From Phoronis australis (lineage: Eukaryota > Phoronida > Phoronidae), in contig NMRA01000147.1 in the NCBI GenBank assembly GCA_002633005.1, positions 374,001 to 438,000 on the forward strand: 64,000 nucleotides of DNA, written 5' to 3'. Positions 53,870 to 64,000 of the stretch are shown here, piece after piece (positions within the stretch are counted from its first letter, which is position 1; each line of letters starts with the position of its first letter). The notes below the pieces were generated by a model. That model did no database searches and was not told the origin of the DNA. It saw only the letters and a list, made by a program, of their open reading frames with translations. The position numbers were made by a program, and so were the translations under genes.

Positions 53870-56800
53870 CTAAAATTGGATAAATACTCGGAAGTAACAA
53901 CATATTATACTTTCACATTTAGTGAAAATGCTTGTCCTCATGGTAAAAGACAGAAGAATGCCACCAGCAATACTAAAGAAGATAAGAGATATTCAATTTT
54001 CAAATAACTCATCACTTAATTTGTCTTCATGGCTCCTCTCAAAACCTCTGTAGGAAACAGCAAACCAATGTTTCTTAGGTTTTTCAGGACCTTTCACAAT
54101 ACTTCAACATTTCATAGTTTTACGCACCTTTTCTAAGCAGACTTCAGGCAGAACCGCAGTCAAAAATTTCCAGTCAGATGGCACCACCTTAGCTAGGTCA
54201 GACTGGGCTATTGCAAGAATCTCTTCCCTCTTGTATTGTCTCATTTCTCTACTAGAGGGCTCTGCAAAACCACAACTACAGTTGAGCATATTTCCCGAAG
54301 GTCGTCTCAATCATATTTGTCCTCCGTTATGCCCAAAAAAGTTGAGAAACTAATTGAAAGATTACATTACATTTATATTTTGTGGTTTCAAATTAATGGA
54401 GGTACAAGAACTGCTCTTAATTAAAAGGTGGTTAGATTGCGAGTAAAACGTTTTGGCCAGGGGACAAAAAACAACCACAAAAACATGTCTAAAACAGACA
54501 GACTGCATTAAACAATTTAATGACCATACACAATGCAGATAAATGAAGGACATGATACTCTGGCAAGGTCGAAGAGCCTATTATCTTCGTTAAATCAAGA
54601 CGCTGGCCTTCTACTGAGATCAGGGACTCCCACTCCCTCCACATGCAACACTGTCCTGCTTACAGGGTTATCCAAAAGCAGGCAACAACAGCTTGACGGC
54701 CAGTCATTTGTCGGCAAACGACCACAGAGTGCAGTTCAAATCATACAAATCACCATACAATGACTCTGAGTTAGTGACTGACTACATAATACAGAGGCTA
54801 TGAACCATTTGTTTCCTATCGCTATAGAGTTAAAGAACCTTCTGTATTACAGACATGCTCTATTACCAGACTTTTTGTTTGGGGTCCATCTGGCTGCTGC
54901 TTGTCTTTTCTTCTTTGTCAAAGCAAAATTGTACCTCCTGTCTGCCGCTGACCCCAGACCTTTGGGTTGGTTAGCTTCAATGGAGGCGATGTGCTTCTCG
55001 GAGTAATGGGGCTGAAGAGGGAACCTCATCAGGGTCACCCACTTTCCCTTGCCAGAGAGGCAACGTTCTGAAAAACAGGTGTTCATGTGAAGATGTCGAA
55101 ATATTTGTATCTGCAGTACATTAATGGCCGCATTGTTGAAATTGCCATTTACAGAGACCGAGTCAACCCCAGTCTCTCATTCTACATTATAACAAACATA
55201 TTTTTAAAAAAACTATTCCTTTCTCATAATATTGAGAGTCAAATCTCGACCATATTTACCTCTGAAACCAAAGTAATGGGCACAATGCAAAACTAATTAT
55301 TGAATAGTTACGTAACCAATTAAGATATGACACAAGATTATTTCTTTTGAAATTTGCACTGCATCATTCCCACACATCAATATGTCATTCGTTTTTTGAC
55401 AGGCAATGTTTCAATCATTCATATTGTATAGTTTGAACTACCAACAAAAGGAGGGAGTTTGCACTATCTATTATGTAAAATGCATCGTTTGCACAAACTC
55501 CGTCTCCCCCGCTCCACTACAGACCTTCGTTGCGCCCGTTTCAGCACTGCCTTGGTCTCAGGTATTGCACCGCCCCCTATTTGGACTCGAGGTGTTCTAT
55601 TTTTTTCTTGCGGGCCGTTTTTTCGCGGACGCAGAGGGAGGGTGGCCAGTTTCGTACTGGCCTTGGTGACGTCAGTCGGTCGGCTCAAAGGCCTGGTTGA
55701 CGTCACTCCATCAGCTTAATTTCACTCCCTCCGGCCTGTCGCCGCCAAAACTAATGATCCCTCATTGAAAAATTTTTACTCTTCATTGAGTAAACTAGAT
55801 TATTTACCCGGGCGTTGGAAAATTGGAGTTCTTCAGTTATTCTGCTGTTAAAATTGCAATGCGCTCTTTGGATGCCATTGCGTCGGGCCAACTGTTCTTC
55901 AATCAACTGCGGAGGTTGCGTTCATGTCATAACAATCGGAAGTGGTTTCATTTCGTTACAAGTTTTTACTATTTTAATACCAAAAAAACCAATTTCAGAA
56001 AGTACTCTCGAGAGATATCACAAAGTTTTGGGAAATGGCGCGTATGTGGGCGTGTCACGAGATTGCACTGTTTTCAAAACGACGACAGATAGGATTCTTA
56101 GTTTTCACTTTAAACTGAAGAATATAACTTTGTGTTACAGCAGGGTCAAATGTTCTGGAAAGAAATTCGTACTGCCTAGGGGAAGAATCCCACAGCCGCA
56201 CACCTTAATTGCCTACTAAAATCTGACAGGTGACAGAAATTCTGCTTGAAGCTTTGAACACGGTCTCTTCAAGAAGTATTCCTGTCTCTTGCGATGAACA
56301 CTCGATTGGTTCACTCTTAGGTGTAGCTATTTCCCCTCGGCATTTCCCACTAGCTTTCGCACGGGTAATGGCTAGTGATTCAATATCTTATTCAGAATTT
56401 TCGACGTCTTTGATGACATTCATACGGCCCGTCAGACCTAGACTTTTGGTGGGTATATTTTCAACGTGTATTTTCTCGTAATTTTCAAGCTGCTTAGCTA
56501 CTTGAATGAACATTTTAACTAGAGAGCACTAATTCAACTTTCGCGTCAGCAATCTGGCCTTGTGCCAAATTTTTTTAACTTTGGGTCATGGACTTCAATT
56601 CCGTAGGTCACAGGTGACCGGGTGACTAGATCTGGTGAGCACCCACCCCAAATTTCCTGAAATTTCCGATTTAAGCATTCATCTCTTCAGGCTGAGCACC
56701 CACCCAACACCATTTCTAAGCTGCCCAATGAAAGCGCCCAGGACATTAACCCTGAATGTTTACAGCATATATCTCTACAAACACAGCACTCAAAGTGCAC

Positions 56801-59800
56801 ATAGCCAACCAGCACGCTTTGACAGATGAAGTCTACTAGAGACACCATGCGTGACAGATGAAGACTACTAGAGACACCACGTGTGACAGATGAAGACTAC
56901 CAGAAACCATGTGACATCCAGATGATGAATGCAGTCAAGAAAAATGCAGAAAAATTAAGTCAAGTACTGGTCAGAAATTTGCTTACTTGAGTCAGCAACG
57001 TTGCCTCAGTTGATCACAGACTTGAGCTTGGCTATACTGGTGTTATTATTTTTCTGGCCAATAGAAAGCAAATTCCAGTATTTGACTAAATTTTTCTGTA
57101 TTTTGTTACCTCAACTGGGTGTTTCAAAACTTGCATGCCTTTAATGCAGTCCAGACTACAAGGAGTCTACCAACATTACATACCCCTCGTTTCTCTTGAG
57201 CTTTCCTCTCTTATGTACTCTGTTTGCTTGACAGGTGGAATAGCATGCATCAATGTTGGAGGACTGAAATCCCCAATTCCTTCAGGTTTCACTTGAAACC
57301 TCAATTTTCCTCTGTCGTGTTTCGTGTGCAAACTTAGGTTGTCCATTTGAGAAGACAAGTTTTCAGTGTCAGCTCTCACTTGAAAGCTATCCGTTTCACT
57401 CATGTCAATGGCTGTGCTGTGAGCAATGTCAACGACTGCAAGACAACATTACGAGATACTTGAGATGCAAAAAAGTTAACATTTTGAAGGACCACTAATT
57501 AAAGGCGCTTCTGGTCAGTTTGGCATTACGATAACAATTATTTTGAGACTTTTGGGCCATTTCTGTCATCTGAAAATTACGTCAACCCTGCTCTTCTCAG
57601 TAGGAATACATCTGCCAAATTTCATTGTGATCCTTTGAGCTCTTTGGCATACAGAGAGTTGGACGCCACAAAACAAGACTAAAAACAGTTAAGATGGCCA
57701 CTAAGTCACAGAATACGCCATGAAAAGAACCCCATGTTGATACCCTCACCAGTTGACTGGTCCACTTGCTTCAAAATGTGTCGGCAATCTTCAAAGGAAC
57801 CACTAGTTGCAGGCAATAACAGTGCCTGTGGACGCCACAGGCTGCTGATGTTATTGTTCTCTTGATGAGACCATCAAAAATCATGAATTTTTGTTTTGAA
57901 AGTTTTTAAATATAATATTTGAATAGTTTGTGAAGAATAGGCGAGGTTAGGTTTATGAATTTTGAAAATCAGACAAGGAATGTCACTTTTACAACCTTAA
58001 GTTTTTGAAGAATGTTGCCAATAATCTGGTTCTGATTAATTCTTACGGGTCTGCAACATAATTAGGCCATTTACCACTGAAATCAACAAGCAGTAGTTGG
58101 AAATTGGGGTAAGCCAAGTGTACGATTCTTGGCAAGGTCAAATCCATTCAAAAACGGAGAACGTGAAAAATAAATTGCCACCAGGGGCACAGCATTAGTC
58201 AGCTCTGTGCAAAAATTTGCTAATGCCAGCAAAACATGACATACATTCATCAAATGTTTTGGAGATACAGCAGCAGACGCTGGATGCCACAACCAGATGG
58301 ACAGGTGCTCGGACAGGGATTACAGCACAATGCGCCAAATGTGGGGTGCATAAAAATATTTCCACATCCAATAGAAGTCTTGATTAGTAGTTCAAGAAGC
58401 CATCTTTAGAAGGCAAAGAAATATCAACGGTAATTTAAAAACAGCTTTTCAATGTACAACTTGAGATATAACTATGAAATTCAGAATTTAATTGTTGTTA
58501 CAATGTGTTCCACAGAGTATCAGCTACTAAAATAAAACACACACACTGCCAATTACCGTTATTAAAGTCTTCATCTCGGCTATTATCCAAAATCTCGTAG
58601 TCCACAAGAGGAGTGACACGTAACCCTGAGCCACTTGACACGGATTGACATGGTCGCAGGAAACTACTGTTGTTATTGTTGCGGAACACTGCTGGTTTCT
58701 GCTATAAAAATTCCAAGTAAAAGACATTAACATTTATGTGGACCCAGCCACAATGTCTAGAGGACACACCCATGTGACAGCCCTAACAACCCGGTTAAAG
58801 GGCGACATTTTGGGTCGTGGCTGGGGGAGTAAAAGACTTCAAGCAATTTAAAGTGAACGTACTAGCACATGGTATGAATACCACCAGTGAAATGGGCTGT
58901 AATGACACAATTTAAAATGCACACAGCACTAATTAGGTCAAACCAATGTAAACTTCAAATCAGAATCAATCAAGTTAGGAGAAGTGAACCTTACAGTTGC
59001 TGAAGCAGTCAACCAGAGATTATAATTTCTTAATTGCATTTCATTTTCTACTCAACTTTTTGTATGTGTATTCTGCCAATAAATTACATTTCGCCAACTT
59101 TGTTCTCCTTTTCATCTCTGGTAAATAAGCTTGTGATGCACATACTTCTATTGTTGCTACACACGTCGATCATAAATATATCACGTGTAATAAGGAATGC
59201 CAACTCACAGTATAAAAACACTACTAGAGGATTACGTCACAAAACATGAATACATTTATAATGGTTTTACAAGATGGCACCGCACTGGGGCTCATTAAGG
59301 TGACTGTACACGATTCATAAAATTTGTACCTCTGTGCCTCCGGCAGACCTTAACACATGTGGTGTGCTGCTCAGAAGTTTTCTTGTGTCCAAGGCAGTCT
59401 TGCTTAAAGAATCCGACTGAACCTACAACAGTTACACCATTATGTAATAATGCACAGCAACGCAGTAGGTTTTAGAGTTTTCACTTCAATGAAACGTCAC
59501 CATATCAAGGGCTAGCTCCATAAACGCTGTGTTGTTTCCCCAATACATTCACAAACATTAACATTTTTGAGAAATTTTGCTTCATACGACATCGCAGAGG
59601 GGACATGTCATTTACTACATAATTATAGGGCACTATAATATAAGGCCTTTTCATACTGACTTAACTCCGGTCTAAGCGGAGCGTCGACAATAACTGCAAA
59701 GTTAACTAAACTGTTCATACATCGAAGTAAATGGCAGGTGACGCTGTTGTTATCGAAGTAATCGCACGTTAAATATTTTTTTAATGTGACAATTTGGGAA

Positions 59801-61135
59801 CATTTACATGTGCTAATTGACATAAAACTTATTTTTAATTCTATTGGTGATTATTCAAGCAAAATATAAGCGACTATTAGCGACTAAACTACCCTTAAAT
59901 TGTTGATGATAACAGTGGCACCTGGTGATAGCTTCGATGGGACCGAAGATGACCATTCGTACTGCACCGCAGCATTGACGCTGCGCTATTAAATCCACCT
60001 GTTAACTGCGATGTTCATTGGCGCTGTTAACTTCGATCCAGGACCAGCATTCATACAGACTGCAATTCCCCCAAACCATAGACGCGTAGACGTAAGTATG
60101 AAAGGCCCTTTAGTGTATTCACACTAACTAAACCACACTTTATAACTGTTACCCTCACAGCTGTTACTGTTTAAACCAGGGCTTGGAATGACCAATAAGA
60201 AAAAAAGAAGAAAATTTTCCAGGTGATGTATCATTCCAGAAATACATCAGATTGCGTGATAGAAATTTTTGTTGTAAAATTTAACTGAAATAAACATTTT
60301 TGGATGAATAAAGTCAAATCAATGATAAAAAAAGAAAAAAGATGAAACTGGAAATCAAATAAGACGAAGTCAAAACCAAAAAAGAGGAAATCCTCTTAAA
60401 AGACGAAAATTCCAAGCCCGGTATTACGCTGATTGTGATTTTATACCCTGTTCACACCAAAGTGGTATAAATTTTAAAACTGATTTAAGAGTTATAACTC
60501 TCGGCGTGAACACTTTAAAACTGCATTTAAAAGATATAACTGCAGCGCGGTTATAATGTTCTGTGAGGTTTGGTGAGAGGTTATAACCGGTGTAACTCGG
60601 TATGAACACGGCAGTTGGTTAAGTTATAACTGTCTAATCTCTCAGGAAACAATGGCGCACAGAGGCAGCTGTTGTGAATCAGAAAGCAATAGCACTGACA
60701 ACTAGTGACTAAAATCACAAACTAGGGTTACGGTTTTAACTGTTGGTGGGAACGATAACGATTACATACCAGTTACTATAGAAAGAGTTACGACCCGGTT
60801 TAGTTGGCTTAAATGAAATTTTAATTGGTCTGAACACGTCTTTTGTCGTCAGAGGACAGTGCCATTCAGTTTGTTCCGTATACACTGTGTTATGACTTTT
60901 TACAACTGCAATGACCATTCACACAGTTACAATACACTACAACAACCACAGCTTCCTGGTGTGCCATGCAGTACCTTGTCAGCTATACTGGATGAGTCCT
61001 CAATGAATGACGTGTTTAGTCCCCTGGTGGCATCTACCGTAGTGACATCTGCTGGTGAACGTTCATTGGACAGGAAATAGGACATCAGCACTTCCTTGGC
61101 TTCCTGGGTGAAGAAAACATGGAATCGGAGCCTTC
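53441..61135 (-). CDS. unidentified multi-exon gene, 3' portion
   Basis: Exons in transcript order: 60975-61135, 59330-59422, 58557-58698, 57184-57435, 54867-55067, 54128-54261, 53441-53869 (stop). Every junction has GT-AG sites and matching phase, about 470 codons. I cannot name the family. The sequence is mostly polar and Ser/Asn-rich with no membrane helix. Recognisable blocks are RLRFHVFFTQEAKEVLMSYF, VTPLVDYEILDNSRDEDF, a basic RRYNFALTKKKRQAAARW, RQYKREEILAIAQSDLAKVV and NEHGFFDPASMWVI, then a Ser-rich tail. QYKREEIL has the Y-x4-(L/I)-hydrophobic pattern of eIF4E-binding motifs, and GFFDPASMW follows it as WDPEKW-type sequence does in 4E-T; this is speculative. The upstream exon ends one base into a codon and was not found. 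Confidence 0.72.
54128..54261 (-). CDS. unidentified gene exon: eIF4E-binding-like motif
   Basis: Acceptor TTTTGCAG, donor AAG|GTGCGT; two leading bases, phase-0 end. It encodes EMRQYKREEILAIAQ, then DWKFLTAVLPEVCLEK. YKREEIL fits the Y-x4-L-hydrophobic core loosely (Ile at the Leu position). Confidence 0.72.
54867..55067 (-). CDS. unidentified gene exon: basic segment
   Basis: Acceptor TTTTTCAG, donor TCTG|GTAATA. It encodes KGKWVTLMRFPLQPHYSEKH and the very basic RRYNFALTKKKRQAAARW, a possible nuclear-localisation or RNA-binding stretch. Confidence 0.68.
55490..55745. other. GC- and CpG-rich island in AT-rich surroundings
   Basis: About 250 bases rich in CG dinucleotides (CGGGCCG, GTCGGTCGG, TTCGCGGACG), unlike all neighbouring DNA. 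Overlapping open frames exist on both strands, none recognisable. It could be a CpG-rich promoter or a recently inserted repeat. It lies in the intron between exons 57184 and 55067 of the minus-strand gene. Confidence 0.5.
57184..57435 (-). CDS. unidentified gene exon: polar, Ser/Asp-rich
   Basis: Acceptor CTTGCAG, donor GAGGG|GTATGT. It encodes VDIAHSTAIDMSETDSFQV, a LSSQMDNLSLHTKHDRGKLR stretch and GDFSPPTLMHAIPPVKQTEY. Low hydrophobicity, probably disordered. Confidence 0.68.
57500..57720. repeat. diverged unit of the CTCF-like repeat family
   Basis: Contains CTGAAAATTACGTC, AATTTCATTGTGATCCTTTG, GGACGCC and ATGGCCACTAAGTCAC, parallel in order to 42650-42790. It lies in an intron of the minus-strand gene. 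Confidence 0.6.
58557..58698 (-). CDS. unidentified gene exon: VDYEILDNSRDEDF
   Basis: Acceptor TATAGCAG, donor AACG|GTAATT; ends one base into a Val codon completed by the next exon. It encodes an Asn-run (RNNNNSSFLRP) and LRVTPLVDYEILDNSRDEDF. Confidence 0.68.
59330..59422 (-). CDS. unidentified gene exon
   Basis: 31 codons in phase 0 between TTGTAG and GAG|GTACAA. It encodes LDTRKLLSSTPHVLRSAGG. Supported by phase agreement with both neighbours. Confidence 0.65.
59638..60113. mobile_element. non-autonomous DNA element, about 475 bp
   Basis: The ends AAGGCCTTTTCATACTGAC and GTAAGTATGAAAGGCCCTT are inverted. The interior has repeated TTAACTTCGAT/ATCGAAGTAA words. No coding capacity. It lies in an intron, or the spacer, of the minus-strand gene. 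Confidence 0.65.
60435..60850. mobile_element. probable second non-autonomous element
   Basis: Begins CCTGTTCACACCAAAGTGG and ends with a diverged inverse (TTGGTCTGAACACG). The interior is full of GTTATAACT/AGTTATAAC palindromes. The boundary call is weak. Confidence 0.4.
60975..61135 (-). CDS. unidentified gene exon: RLRFHVFFTQEAKE
   Basis: Acceptor GAGTTCAG, donor AAG|GTACTG; two leading bases, phase-0 end. It contains RLRFHVFFTQEAKEVLMSYF followed by a polar SPADVTTVDATRG stretch. Confidence 0.65.
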
Positions 61136-61794
61136 CTGAACTCAGAGGAAGTACAGTTTGACGGAGGTATGATAGCCCAAAATTATTTCCCAGAGAAGCA
61201 AATCTTTCAAGACAAGTGATTTTAATCAATGTTTTGTAATTATATTTATAAATCGGTTGAATACATGACACTTGTTGTTATTAACAATCTTTATTCCGTT
61301 CCGTTCGTATCCTCGGAACAAAGTTCGACACTCACAGAACTTTGGTGAAGCAACTGACCAATAGACATGATTGAACGACGCATGATATTTACAAATACGT
61401 AAAAACACCATGACACACAAAATTTTAAATTCTAAGTCGGTTTTCAAAACCTGCATTCACCCAGTTTATAGTTGAACTTATGAACCCGCTCAGCATGATA
61501 TTACTATTGTTTTTCATACAATAGCAGACTTTGCGAGCAAATATACAATGCTGTGCTAATGAACGATTCAACTGGATTTAAACAAAAATTAATCAGCAAC
61601 AATAATATAATAGACAAAGTAAACTTTCAGTCTCACTACAAATCACACGGGTCATAGTCCCAAAAACAAAAAAATACAAGTCTTGTAGGTGACAATTCCA
61701 ACATAAACTGACTGAAGTGAAGAAACCAGATATACTCGTTATCCAATCATGACACTTGCCGAACCAATGACAAGCGTCGAGAACTTTTGCATAC

Positions 61795-61878
61795 CTTAAT
61801 GAGCTGTCTGTTTGGACAGGTGAGAACGAGGAATTCATTTCCTACTTGTACCTTGTAGTGAAATACGACACTGTCACT
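61795..61878 (-). CDS. probable upstream exon of the same gene
   Basis: 84 bases, phase 0 at both ends, between CTATTTCAG and AAG|GTATGC. It encodes SDSVVFHYKVQVGNEFLVLT, then C-P-N-R-Q-L-I-K, which reads like folded-protein sequence. The next known exon (61135) needs one leading base, so at least one exon of length 3n+1 is missing between, or this belongs to another gene. Its splice acceptor lies at the edge of a tandem repeat. Confidence 0.5.
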
Positions 61879-62215
61879 CTGAAATAGAACATTCAAGCTG
61901 ACGATACTACCACACTAACATTATGTAATAGCACAGCTTATTGAAAAGACGACACTGTCGCTCTCCAACAGTTGAGTCCATTGATACGACAATGCTGTCA
62001 ATCTGACATCGAATAGCATATTAATACGACACTGCCACAGCTGTGACAGAAGAGCATGTTGATACAACGACACCATACTTTCAAATAGAGCACATTGATA
62101 CAAGGACACTATCACTCTGAGATGGAAGAGCACATTGATACAACGATACCATAACTCCGAAATAAATTAAGACCATGTTGATAAAATGACACAGTCATTC
62201 TGAAATAGAGGAGCT
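61862..62215. repeat. degenerate tandem repeat built on a splice-acceptor unit
   Basis: Eight or nine units of about 40 bases with the core ACGACACTGTCACTCTGAAATAG and ACATTGATAC spacers. The leftmost unit overlaps the acceptor and first bases of the exon at 61795-61878. Confidence 0.75.
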
Positions 62216-63724
62216 ATTAAATACGCCGATACGTACTGGCGCCCATCTCTGTTCACTAATCCCCAAACACATCAATGGCAAGTGTGCTGGGAATTTCAAA
62301 AATAAGCTCACCCAACTGTTTGCATGTTTTGAAAATCTGATGGATTGTTCTAAAATATATAATGCAACAATTTTGTTTTGATGTAAAAATTTAGGCAAGA
62401 CTTTATATTTTGGGATTGCGATTTCACTCAAATGACTATCATTTAGGGATCATTTAGGGTGACTGTTCATTCTAAACATAGAACTGTAGCCCTCAATGCC
62501 AACTCCTGGACGTGACCAATGTATTCTATTATTAAAGCTTGCAACCCCGAGACTAGCCGCGAGAGTTTGCACTAAGAATTTCCATCAGTCTGCTAAACTG
62601 AGTTTTGATCAAGAGTTTTAGTTATCAAATCAAGCCTAATTTCATTGCTTCATTTTCACAGTTTTGTTCACCAAGCAAGACTATAGCGCTGAAACTTAGT
62701 GTAGACAACCATGCAGCTATTTCCCGGGAAAATTAGTCAACAAACTGACCCGTGGCCCTGGCCGATACCGGTAACAGCCTGATCTTTTCATGTCCAATTT
62801 TAGAACCACTTTCGACAACACAACCTATCAAACTAAATGCTATTAGTTTTTCAATAAGACATTTTTGGGTGTTACAATTAAGTTACACTAGTGTTCTAGG
62901 GAATGAACTGACTTTTGATTTCTGAGTATTTGTTCTAAAACTATAAATGAAAAGTTTAGGCCCTACTTACAGGTGTGTTTATTTAACTTTTGAAAAACTA
63001 CTCGTACTTGCGTAGCTAATTGTTTTTTGTGTTTGTGTTTGCATCAATTATTACTGTTTTCAAATGTTTCTGAAATAATATATTTGAGCAATACTTACCT
63101 GTTGCCCAAATACTTTTTTGTTAATTCGATTTCTGAGCAAAATTTAAAAAATAAACGGTTTACCTAGCAAAAAAACAACCCATTACTTGGTGTTGCTGAC
63201 ACTGTACACTGTACTTGCCAACTGCCCCGCTCTTGGCAGCAGACGGTCTCACCTTTTGAAATTTTCCCGCTATACCATCCACATGTCCCGCTTTTTGACA
63301 TATGACAACACTGACACATAATCATATAGTACTGTAACTTCCTATGCGAATAAAGCACTATTTTACCGTTTGACTAAAGAGAAAAAACGGTACGTTTCAC
63401 GGGTATTTGAGGCACACGAAATTGCCTATGTGACTTAAAAAAAGATTTTTGTGCGTTGAGGCAAACATTTCACACTTGCGTTTTGGCAAAAACCCAGTTG
63501 CCCCACTTTGTATCCGGACGTCCTGCTTTCGATCCAGTTGTTCCATTTTTCATTCTCAGATGTTGACAACTATGGAACAGGTGCTTATTAGTCTTTTCGT
63601 CATGAACATTGAAATTTTCCAAAGTCCACTTTTTCTTTAGTAACATATCAATCATCACAACATCCGAAATCAGGATAGTGTCACCTCACCAATAGATGCC
63701 TGTATTCAAAATTTTATAAGGTAA

Positions 63725-64000
63725 ACGTAAAATCTAAAATTGCCACCAGGGGGCATAACAGTAGTCAGATCCGTCCAAAAGTCGTCGTTGTTCTTTGTCA
63801 ACATCATATAAATAAATGCTTGTTCAATTTAGTAAAGATCCTGCAAACAGTTAAGGAGATATAGCCATAGGCGCAAAAGAACTGCCACTAGGAGGCACCA
63901 CAGTAGTTGAAGTCATCGGAAAATCATCATCAACCGTCCTCTTCATAGTAAGAACATACATGCCAATTTTCACAATCATTCTTAGAGCGGTTTGGTTGAT
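63725..64000. repeat. CTCF-like repeat family, array cut by right edge
   Basis: Matches 42440-42720 unit for unit: TGCCACCAGGGGGCATAACA (63741), AGTCGTCGTTGTTC, TTTAGTAAAGATCCTGC, TGCCACTAGGAGGCACCAC (63883), ACATGCCAATTTTCACAATC and AGAGCGGTTTGGTTGA. No gene is seen between 62.2 and 63.7 kb. Confidence 0.8.
63741..63756 (+). promoter_or_regulatory. CTCF-like motif
   Basis: TGCCACCAGGGGGCAT is nearly the canonical CTCF core and is carried by a repeat unit. Function inferred only. Confidence 0.35.

Noticed and set aside
61226-61456. Minus-strand frame as the missing exon between 61795 and 61135
   Set aside because: A CAG acceptor is present near 61453, but no GT donor gives the needed length class and the sequence is not protein-like.
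63164-63658. Two minus-strand frames with similar Gly-rich words (SGTCGW, NGTTGS)
   Set aside because: The resemblance is short and could come from related repeat DNA; no splice sites or longer domain support a gene.

Overview
This is intron-rich, AT-rich DNA with small exons, long introns, many microsatellites, fold-back elements and degenerate transposons. It is nuclear DNA of an invertebrate animal. A metazoan-type chitin synthase, a PIP4P/TMEM55 gene and frequent ACATGTA-type words would fit a marine invertebrate (hemichordate, amphioxus or lophotrochozoan); I cannot place it more exactly. Nothing prokaryotic was seen. All gene models were built by hand from splice sites, reading-frame phase and recalled family motifs, without any search.

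Layout. (1) 0.6-13.1 kb, minus strand: a chitin synthase gene in 13 phase-consistent exons plus one tentative 5' exon. It carries the family hallmarks (CATMWHE, LALDGDVDF, EDRWL, QRRRW, WGTRE), and its C-terminal tail runs off the left edge. A LINE 3' fragment lies in one intron. (2) 13.2-16.4 kb: repeats only. (3) 16.5-23.0 kb: a candidate 6.5 kb element bounded by inverted arrays of CTATCGATAG palindromes. It holds a broken plus-strand SAM-domain gene and a broken minus-strand integrase. (4) 27.2-39.65 kb: a transposon cluster. Two elements of about 4.9 kb, each with long terminal inverted repeats, each carry a decayed minus-strand gene whose motifs (FDGY, G-x-ADV, DDTD/EDTD) look like an XPG/FEN-type PIN nuclease. 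A THAP/DDE_Tnp_4 transposase, itself split by a LINE, sits between them. (5) 43.8-49.1 kb, plus strand: the last six exons of PIP4P/TMEM55, ending in a stop codon; the 5' exons were not found. CTCF-like motifs cluster around it. (6) 53.4-61.1 kb, minus strand: a seven-exon, phase-consistent 3' part of a gene I cannot name, with an eIF4E-binding-like motif. A further probable exon lies at 61.8 kb.

The three genes have no evident functional link: chitin synthesis at the plasma membrane, a late endosome/lysosome membrane protein, and an unknown, possibly cytoplasmic, protein. The most unusual content is the paired nuclease-bearing inverted-repeat elements at 27-40 kb. Single-N gaps at 3062, 4479 and 27504 mark assembly joins, and two of them affect interpretation.
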